Source: Blasia pusilla
Taxonomy: Eukaryota; Marchantiophyta; Marchantiopsida; Blasiales
NCBI GenBank assembly: GCA_050084515.1
Contig: CM114271.1
Location: 64,790,001 to 64,854,000 of the forward strand
Direction: 5' to 3'
DNA length: 64,000 nucleotides
The notes beneath the pieces are model-generated. The model saw only the letters and a list, made by a program, of their open reading frames with translations. It was not told where the DNA came from and did no database searches. Positions within the stretch are counted from its first letter, which is position 1. Each line of letters begins with the position of its first letter. Shown piece after piece: positions 55,900 to 64,000 of this stretch. A program made the translations under genes and the position numbers.

Positions 55900-58590
55900 C
55901 TCACGCCCACTCGCCCCGAGCTACCACGAGTTGCCTCGAAGCCTCAAAACGCCGAGACATGCCCCGTTCGCCACGCTTCGCCATGCTTCGCTATGGAGAG
56001 AGGTCCAACCAGGGCGCCCCCAACAGGATAGGCGTCTCCAACAATGAACGAGTCACCAACCAACCAGCCCCTCCGATCCGCTGTCCACCATAGCCAGACA
56101 TTGAGCTAGTCCGCAAAATTTCGATCAGAAATTACTTCACAAATACGTGATCGAAATCAAATCTGTTTCGATCAGAATTCAATTGACCACCATAGCTATC
56201 TCCCCACAAAAACTCAGCTACAACCGAGCTCTGTACTCCGAGCTAAAAATCAGACAAACTTCCTGTCCATATACCTCTAGAACGCAAATCCGACAGCGCT
56301 TCCGCCAAGTTTCATGCACGCAAAAATCCGCAACGCTCCACGCACTCGAGCAGATAGCTTCACATGAGATCACAATACAAGTAGCAATAGGAACCTCTCA
56401 CCCGATCTGGATGAACTTCAACAGAGCTTCCGCACTCCAAGCTCTCCACATCAGAAAACTGTCGAACACGAACCAGAATCTTCAATGCTTGATAACTTCC
56501 AACTCCCTTGACGAAATCCGGCGATCTATAGCGCGTTGGAAAGCTCTCAGCAAGGCGCTTCTTTCCCAACCAACCACGCACCTGATTCACACCTCCAACA
56601 TAGGCAAAAAGCCGCGAACATCCACGGCTGAGTACACAATCAGCCCTAACCAGATCCTACTGATCTACAATCGAAACTACCATCGATCTACTCCACTTCT
56701 TTGAGTGAAATCGGTGAAAGACCTACTGTCATAAAACACGTTTACAATCACATACAATCGAGCCAAACCCACTCCACGATGGGAGAATCTAGGTCGAAGC
56801 TTGCGGGAAACACCATAGCCAAGAGCTCTACTCACTACCAAGGCTAACTCCCAACGCAACAGGCTCAACTCAAAGAACTGACTGTTCTTTGAGGGCAAGC
56901 CATCTTATATCCTCCAACCTAAGAGCGGGCCCTACTGGGAAAGTCACCCCCAAGTGAGTAACCCCCAACCCTATGTATGGAATCGCATCTCTACCAAGCC
57001 ACTACGGTCCTACATAAGGAATGGCCTCTACCAACACTTTACTCTACAACATAATCCGTATGGTCATGACAAAACAGATTAGTCACCAACCAAAAATTGC
57101 CTAAGTGAAGACAATGAGAAAAAAAACTTTGCTCAAAACGGAGGAACTTTACTTCAGGTCTGACCTTTGACTAGCAAAATAGAGTAGCCACCTATTAGTC
57201 CTTCCCAACAAAGGCTATCGATAGGGAGAAGCAATGCGATGCGATGCGCCAAGGGCGCCCTTGAGGTGTACTAAACCCAGACAAGAAAACCATCATGAGA
57301 AAACCCATACCAACGCCCAGAGGAAATCGAGTGCACGGACCTTTTCTCCCGACCCACCAACACTAACCAGAAGGCCAAGGGTGAGTAAGAGTGTGAGGAA
57401 CTCCTTCTAGCATGAATACAAAAGAACAAAGGCCAGCATAGGCGGGGCGTCGAGCAAGGGCGGGATGCAATCTCAACCAAGCACGGGTAAGACACAATCT
57501 CAACCGAGCACGAGCGAGGTGGGGCGAGACCAAGGTTGCACAGAAATGGACATGTCCGGACAAGTTTGGCCCGCATCCGAGCCTGCCTTGATGCCCACCA
57601 CCTAGACCCGGGCTCACGATGCCCGCACCTCTTGCATGGCCCTCATGACGGGCGGGAGGCGGGTTGAAGGCAGGAAGGCGCGGGCTGAGGGTGGCCAGGT
57701 GCAAGTTGGACGTGGGCAAGGGCGAGCAAGCACGGGCTCGAGGCCCGCCCTAATCCCGCACGTGGACCTCCATATGCAGCCCGCTTCCAAGGCCCGCACC
57801 GAGCCCGCCTCAGGCATTGCGGAGGGACGGGAGTGGGGTAGGGGAGAACGGGGAAGGGGCAATTGCGTGGCTGCGACTATGGCTGATCGGAGCCCTGGGA
57901 TGCTTGTATATAACGGCTAGCTTTGAAGCAAAGTTGCACCATAAGATCTAAGTCGAGAGAGGAGAGTCGTTCAATCTCTGGAGGCGGTGATGGGAGGGAT
58001 TGGGTGGGTAGTTAGTTAGGTTAGGCGTAGGTTTGGGCTACCGAACCTGGGTTTCTAAAAACGGATTCCCTTCTTTCTAAACCAAATTTTCCTAATTTTC
58101 CCTAATTTTTCTCCCATTGAAATTTAACATTTTCAATTTTTTTTGGAGAAAAATTATTTTAAATCTATTTTTGGAAAAAAGATTTAGGGTTGAATTTTCT
58201 CCTTCCTGTTCCTCTTCTAGCTTGTGTCCACTTCTTTCCCTCTACCCATTTGATTTTCATGGGAGAATTTTTGTAATTATTTCTCTCTTTATTTCACTTC
58301 AATTCTCAAGCTTAATTAATAGTTTTGCAGTGTGTCATGTAGATGGCGAGTGTCGGAAGATATTCATTGAACTTGGAGAGACAGCCTCTCGGTGTTATCA
58401 CAAATATACCAATTTGACGACAGATTTCAGGGACACAATTTAAAGTATGGGAGAACATTTCTGTGATGTAAGCACGTTTGATTTATGCCTGAGTTCCATT
58501 TCCAGGATGACCCTTTCCATTGCATTTTTTCTATGTTTATACTTTGATCATGCAATCCCCAAAATTTTGCACTGAGTTTGTGCTCCATCA
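55900..58590. other. Region without recognised genes
   Basis: 56,100-56,900 reads like a retroelement leader or untranslated sequence with no recognised motif. 57,270-57,920 is GC-rich (many GCCCG/CGGGC words) with long open frames on both strands and no homology I can name. 57,930-58,590 is AT-rich, with TTTTGGAGAAAAATTATTTT-type runs, leading into the Helitron remnant. Confidence 0.5.
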
Positions 58591-61540
58591 AACCCAATGG
58601 ATTTGCACTACCTCCAAAAATTGATACGAGCGAATGCTCTACAGAAAAGGCATGCCCGTCGCAAGGAAATCTTAGCACATCAAACATATGTTGAAGATGA
58701 ACTTCTCCCACAAACATCTCCAACGTAAGTTCAATGCATTAACAACCACTCAGCATGTTCAAATTCACTCTTCATAAACTCAACTTCATTAGTTCTTAAC
58801 ATTAATTTTTTGTTCGAGAATTCCCACTCCATTGAATCTTATCGATATACATGATTTTAAGAAGGTTCTACGCGGGGAAACCCAAAAATTAAAATGTGTT
58901 ATTCGCGCTGATAAAATGGAAGATCTGAAAGAAAAAATGAGAAGTTATTATCAAAAGTATAGAAAAAGAAGGAAAGCGCTTAATGTTCAATTTGAGCCTA
59001 CTTTGGTAGTTGAGAGAATTTCAACTATGGCAAATAAAGACCTCATGACTATTGATAGTCAGTTTATGAGATAGATATCTAAATTTTTGTATCCTCTCTC
59101 TAAATATTTTATTTGTATCTATTCTTTATAACATGTTGACATTTTCTTAGGCCTTTCAATGAGGATGGAATAATGGTTGAAGAAAATCAAGAAGCTCATC
59201 TTTTATCCTCAAATCACATTGGTATATCACCAAGACTTGAGTTACTGGATAGTAGGTGCACTCCATGAAGTTATCAAGAATATATCCACAAGCAGGCCAA
59301 CTACTTAAGCAACACCACGAGTTGAGTTACCCACCACTCTTCCCATTCCGGTTAAACCTGAAGTTGTTGAGATTTCTTCGACTGTTCCCCATGTAGGGGA
59401 TGAAGTAAGGTCAAGATTAGATCCTATGTCTTCTACCATTGACGGAGTTGTGTTATCTCCACAAAGTGCCACTGTAACAAATACTTCGAGAATTTGTCTA
59501 TTGTCTATTATTGATAGGGTTGGAAGATTGAAAACATTTCTCAATCTTGTGAGGCGACCAAATTTCCAAGAAAGTAATATTATGAAGTTGCGATTACAAA
59601 GGAATTTGAATCATGCCAACGGTCGTCATACATTAGGTTTTGTGATATAGACATGCCCATCATGTGGTGCTTTGCATTGGAAATGTGAAATAGTCAAAGG
59701 TAAAAAGTTTAGCAATTCACTATATGGCATCTGTTCTGGCCATCGGAGAATAGAGTTATCCCTTTTGAAATTGTCTCCTCCATTTTTGAAATCATTGATT
59801 TCGGGTGTTGGTCCTAGAAGTCGTCATTTTCTTACACATGCTTAAGCTTACAATTCTGCACTCTAACTTGCATTTACTAGTGTGTATGTAAATGAAAAAA
59901 TTGGTGGCTCTAGAAAATTTAGGGTCCAAGGTAGGATCTATCATTCTATTGGACTAGTACATCTTGAGATAAGGAGCCATTCCCAATTTGCTCAACTCTA
60001 CATCCATGATACTGCAAATGAATTGGAGAATTGTGGAAGAGTTATGTCCAGATCATCTGATCTTAATATAGACATTCAGAAAGGGCTATAAGACATGTTA
60101 TATGAATGCAATCCATACATGAAGATCTTTTGTCATATGGCATATGAAGCAACTAACCTTAATATGCAGATTATCCTCAAGGCAAGTAAGAGAGGTCTCC
60201 ATGCAAAGCGTTATAACTTACCAATTGCTTCTGAGGTTGCTACTATTTTTCCGAGTGATGGAAGTGAACATGTTGACCATAGTGATATCATTATACGACT
60301 GCATGGAGGAGGAGTGAGGCGTATATCTGAACTCGATGAATCATATATTCCATTACACTTTGTTCTATTATTATCTATGGTGAAGTAGTTTCAATTTGGC
60401 ATCCCGGAATATCCTTTGGGAGAATCAAAGGCTATAGAGAATCACAACAATTGGGCCACATTATTCATGAAGAGGAACATATTGAACCTTCAAAAGATTG
60501 CATGGATGAAGAACGAGTCAATGGTGATGCTATTGTGGAAAGGAAAACAAAAAGTGTTATGGAGTTGCAATTTGCATGTTTTCCACTTCAAATGCGGATT
60601 GGAGGCGAAGATGACAATCGGTTATTGTGGTTTGGTCGACTTACTCAAGAATATATGATCGACTGTCCACATCTTGTCGATGCATGTGAAAGATGCCATA
60701 CATCAACAAGATGTGGACAGTCAAATTTGAAGGTTTGGGGGACGCATTATATTACCTTCTTCTTCTTGGAGGGCCTAGTCATATACATCAACTCTATTAG
60801 AATGCAATGGCGATTGTAAGACGTTTGGGGAAGCCTAACTAATTTTTGACCATGATATATAATCAAAAGTGGGAGCAGATTACATCAGCCTTATTACTTG
60901 ATCAATCTGCGGACCGACCAGATTTGGTTATGTGGATTTTTTAGAAGAAAACGAAGGAGTTATTACAAATTATCATCAAAAGACAGATATTGGGTCGAGT
61001 TGTTGGATGCATCCATGTGGTGGAATTCCAAAAAATAGGTTTGTCGCATGTGCACGTTCTTATTATATTAGGTCATGAGGATAAACCACATACCACTTTT
61101 GATTATGAACATATAATTTCAGTACAAATCCCTAATCAATCTAACCATCCAAGGTTGTATTCTATTGTTTCTAATTATATGAATTATGGGTTACATCAGA
61201 AATTAAATTCTAATGCTCCATGTATGGATAAGGAAACAAAAAAGTATACAAAAGGCTATCTACATACATTTCCTACATCTAGTAATAGATGAGCTAATTT
61301 TTTTAACTTCTTCATGGATGACGGATAACGTTATTGGTTGAGATTACTCCTCCATCATGTTCGAGGAGCAACCACATACGAATGCTTCACAACTCTTAAT
61401 GGGGTATTATGTCCAACATTCAAGGAGGCTGCTATCCAATTGGGACTTCTTGAGGATGATAGGGGGGTATTTTCTTGCTTCGAAGAAGCTTTTATTATCC
61501 GTACGAGTTCTTCACTTCGCCGCCTATTTACAATTATAGG
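58590..61540 (+). pseudogene. Helitron Rep-helicase N-terminal half, decayed
   Basis: Fragments in order: LIRANALQKRHARRKEILAH (58,635), NIMKLRLQRNLNHANGRH (59,590), CPSCGALHWKCE (59,653), FRVQGRIYHSIGLVHLE and SQFAQLYIHDTANELENC (59,920-60,030), HNIIRLHGG-type residues, then the Rep HUH box EFQKIGLSHVHVLIIL (61,025) with both His kept, IPNQSNHPRLYSIV, CMDKETKKYTKGY, and RLLLHHVRGATTYECFTTLN (61,340) leading to GLLEDDRG. Stops split it at least six times. The helicase half is missing; the sequence is broken at ~61,540 and an LTR starts at 61,622. Confidence 0.8.
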
Positions 61541-61546
61541 CGGCGA
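61517..61546. repeat. 11-bp-arm hairpin at the Helitron break, partly repeated
   Basis: Arms TCGCCGCCTAT and ATAGGCGGCGA surround TTACAATT. A second copy of the left arm plus loop (CGCCGCCTATTTACAATTAT) begins at 61,563. It lies just where the Helitron reading frame stops matching, so it may be part of a small inserted or terminal sequence. Confidence 0.7.
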
Positions 61547-61621
61547 GACAGACTCATCTGCCCCGCCGCCTATTTACAATTATTCTAGCTTACAACACAC
61601 TTTTTCAACTTGCTACACTAT

Positions 61622-62648
61622 TGTCGTGCGCCTACTCTCCTTGAACGTTAATCTTGTTTGTTGCGGAAGCGTGCGTTCAGTAGGTCACGCTCTCAACGCT
61701 GATCTGCATCCAAACACGCACTTCGGTTAGTCGGGTCTTGGATCAATCAGCGGGATTACTTTCCGAGTTCTCGTCTCGTACTCTCTCTTCAAGCTCACCC
61801 TTCCTATTTTCGCGGTTTCCAACACGGGCAAGTCTCGAAAGACTTGGGACAGACTTTCTGGTCGGTTCAGGAACTTGAAACGGCGTTTCGCGCCTAGCGG
61901 TTCCAACTGTCCGATGAACATCCAATGAGTTCCTCACCAAGACTCGCACGAAGTGAATCTCGGGTTGGAATCCAAGTGTGGCGTACAAAGTCCACTCCCT
62001 TGGATCAGGTTTGGGTTTGGGTTTCGCGCCAAACTCCGTTTCATCTGTGCCTCAAACGCCGTTTGGCGCCCAAAGTGGGGTTTCGTTTCCCGAGACATCT
62101 CAGAGAAGGTACTCCCCTTACTAGTACTTCTGGGGATCTCCGGGGGCCCCCTACATTTAGGGAAAGACACCCGGGCCCCTCCAATTGGCCCTCAACCCGA
62201 TTGCTCTCAGAATCGTTTTCGGCCAATATCTCAGCCTGTACTTATGCGTTTGCCGAGATCTTTGGTGCGTTGGAAGCGTCTTGAGATCAGCTTTCCAACG
62301 CGCACTTACTTGTCTCGAACGCATCTCGGAGCTCAACGTTATGGTCCTAAACACAGTCAGATTCTCCCAAACGCTAGTCATGTTCCAAACTGGTTCTCAC
62401 CTCTTTGGCAACCAACCTCCAAGACTCAACTCATCTCAAGTCTCGGCTCGCGTTTGGTCTAGGTTTCCTGGTCGCGACCACTAACGCATGAAACGCACAA
62501 CTCTATTCCGCATTTCGTCTCTTAGACTTTTCCAAGAGACTCTACCAAACGCCTCTCCAAAGCGCAAACCTCGCGGCGTGAGTTCCTTTGAGTTCTGATG
62601 TTTCGCTTGGCGCGTATTTGGTGTTATTTGGTTATGAGGGTCGCGACA
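61622..62648 (-). mobile_element. 3' LTR of a chromovirus-like gypsy element
   Basis: The segment starts TGTCGTGCGCC and ends GGGTCGCGACA, so its ends are TG..CA with a short inverted match (TGTCG). A purine tract on the minus strand (reverse complement of 62,649-62,661, AAGGAGGGGTGAG) lies next to it on the integrase side. Length about 1.03 kb. The Helitron relic borders it on the other side. Confidence 0.65.
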
Positions 62649-62661
62649 CTCACCCCTCCTT

Positions 62662-63455
62662 AGAAGGTTGATGTCCTCATCAACGCAAACCTTATTGATG
62701 TTAAGTTCTGGGAAGCCGACCCCTTAACACGTAATCGCGGGTAGCTAACTATAATTCCTCTTTTTGGCTTAAGTCTTAGGTTTGTAAAAGACTTAGACTT
62801 ATTAGCTTCGCTACGATGAGTCGGACTAGTTCACGCCAAACTAATCTAACTATCAAAATAAGCTCACTAAGTCTACGCAACCTAACACTTCACTCACTAT
62901 TTGTAAACAACCTTTGTCTACCTAGCCAACTTGTACTACTTTTGGGTCACCAGTATTCCACCTAGGCGCGTCACTAAGTTCAGTCATGAAACATGAATGA
63001 GATCACCACAAACCCCAAGATGACTCATGGCCGACGTTAGGGCGAGCCCAAATGCTAGTACTTCAACACTTGGTCCCGATCTAGATGGAATACAAGCTCT
63101 CACCTCAAATACTCATTGTTTGGTCTCCTTGACTTACATCCTAAGCATATGAAGAACTACTCATTGCCTTGCACAAACCAAACTCAAAATTACAATACAA
63201 GCATCGAATCTCCAAATCCATGTCTTCTTTATTGCAACAACTAAACCTTTCTAGTTACAACGGGTTATCGGCCCAAGCTTTCCGGTCACAAGTTATGTCC
63301 ATTGCTTCACCATGTACTAAACGTGCCTTTCTTGCATCCATCTAAAGTCACGCAATGCTTCTTGCGCATGTTCTAGATCCGCCTCTCTGCAATCCAAGTC
63401 GCCTCTTTCACATGATAGCCTTTCCACTTGACCAAGTACTCGTACATTGGTGGCC
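62662..63455 (-). other. Non-coding internal part of the chromovirus-like element
   Basis: This lies between the integrase end and the polypurine tract. No open frame with recognisable sequence is present; it is probably the 3' untranslated part plus decayed C-terminal codons. Confidence 0.5.
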
Positions 63456-64000
63456 CTACGTCTGGAAACAGAATAGTCTCAACCTCGAACTCTGGTTCCT
63501 CATTTCGATGACCGGTTGTGGTCTCAACATCCTCCTTCGCTCCGGACGCACATTGTCTTGAAGATACTTCTTCAATAATGACACATGGAAAGTCGGGTGA
63601 ATCTTGAACTCGTTTGGCTCCAACGTGTACACATCCTCAAACGGCCTTGCCTTGATCACATACGGTCCAAAGATACTTGGTGACAATTTCATGAACAATT
63701 CTTTGGAAGAGTGAGATTCTTAACACTCAACCACACTTGTTCCCCAACTTGAAACTCACATGGCGCCGACTTTTGTTAGCATGCTTTACGTACCTTAGTT
63801 GAGCCTTGGCGAGACTTTCTCTCGCTTCGCTCTTGTCGTTTCTGCATTTCCACTAACAAACATTCCGCCGTTGCTTGACGAGTATGTGTCGATGTATTGC
63901 CCTTGAAAGAGCTAAGTCAAGAGGCCCTTCGGTTCTCTTTGATACGCTTGGAAGAAACGGAGATTCTCGGTTGCAAAATGCTTAGTCGAGTTGTAACAAT
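63456..64000 (-). pseudogene. pol: Gypsy integrase C-terminus (chromovirus-like), partial
   Basis: LSPSIFGPYVIKARPFEDVY, then FKIHPTFHVSLLKKYLQDN and MLRPQPVIEMRNQ are the GPY/F module and the lead-in to a chromodomain. Further upstream (63,700-63,800) ESLAKAQLRYVKHANKSRRH, then FKLGNK can be read, which is the barrel region. A frameshift near 63,700 and stops are present. The element continues beyond the window. Confidence 0.8.

Noticed and set aside
57270-57920. GC-rich open frames on both strands that could be a gene
   Set aside because: High GC alone keeps stops rare. The peptides are low-complexity (Arg/Pro/Ala/Gly) with no motif.
1-64000. tRNA, snRNA or rRNA genes
   Set aside because: No tRNA box pairs with a cloverleaf or other RNA gene was recognised by eye, apart from the 5S-like relic. 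A tRNAscan-SE and Rfam search would decide.

Overview
The window looks like a transposon-rich intergenic stretch of a land-plant nuclear genome. The evidence is a degenerate array of the plant telomere motif CCCTAAA, plant-type Ty3/gypsy elements, a Helitron, MULE-like SWIM fragments, spliceosomal introns with GT..AG borders, and one well-formed potato inhibitor I gene. The exact lineage cannot be read from the sequence. The mix of elements (a gypsy element with a C5 methyltransferase, a DUF7869-like fragment) would suit a seed-free plant, but that is an inference.

Layout. 1-0.7 kb: end of a MULE-like zinc protein (-). 0.83-9.7 kb: copy A (+) of a repeated ~8 kb unit, interrupted at 7.2-8.4 kb by an inverted piece of the same gene (copy B). 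9.75-16.7 kb: decayed Ty3/gypsy element lacking gag, with its 3' LTR. 16.7-20.1 kb: ~150-bp satellite-like array. 20.1-22.2 kb: SWIM block and a DUF7869-like transposon remnant. 22.9-23.4 kb: interstitial telomere-like array. 24.5-26.8 kb: the only convincing host gene, a four-exon secreted double-domain potato inhibitor I protein (-). 28.45-36.8 kb and 36.83-44.5 kb: copies C and D of the ~8 kb unit, head-to-tail on the minus strand. 44.9-47.8 kb: MULE-like remnant, a second SWIM block and a 3' fragment of the repeated unit. 47.8-55.3 kb: Ty3/gypsy element (-) that has a DNMT3/DRM-like C5-methyltransferase region between gag and reverse transcriptase, and a PHD finger after integrase. 55.7 kb: 5S-rRNA-like relic. 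58.6-61.5 kb: Helitron Rep relic. 61.6-64 kb: LTR and integrase C-terminus of a chromovirus-like gypsy element (-).

The most unusual item is the ~8 kb unit. It carries a split gene of about 1,200 codons: a basic/coiled-coil N-terminus, a ParB/sulfiredoxin-fold domain with a GNHR motif, a long middle region, and a C-terminal half laid out like a beta-class amino-methyltransferase (DLPS-like motif IV before a motif X/I region). Its promoter and two larger introns are packed with a 25-bp palindrome (arms CAACCCGTCGG around a short variable centre) at a strict 64-67 bp period. Arm variants change on both sides so that pairing is kept. In the second and third introns these palindromes lie inside larger inverted repeats with arms of 100 bp or more. 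ParB proteins bind short palindromes and amino-methyltransferases modify short sites, so the palindromes may be the targets of the encoded protein. That link is inference. All copies here carry stops or splice-site losses, so any activity would need an intact copy elsewhere.
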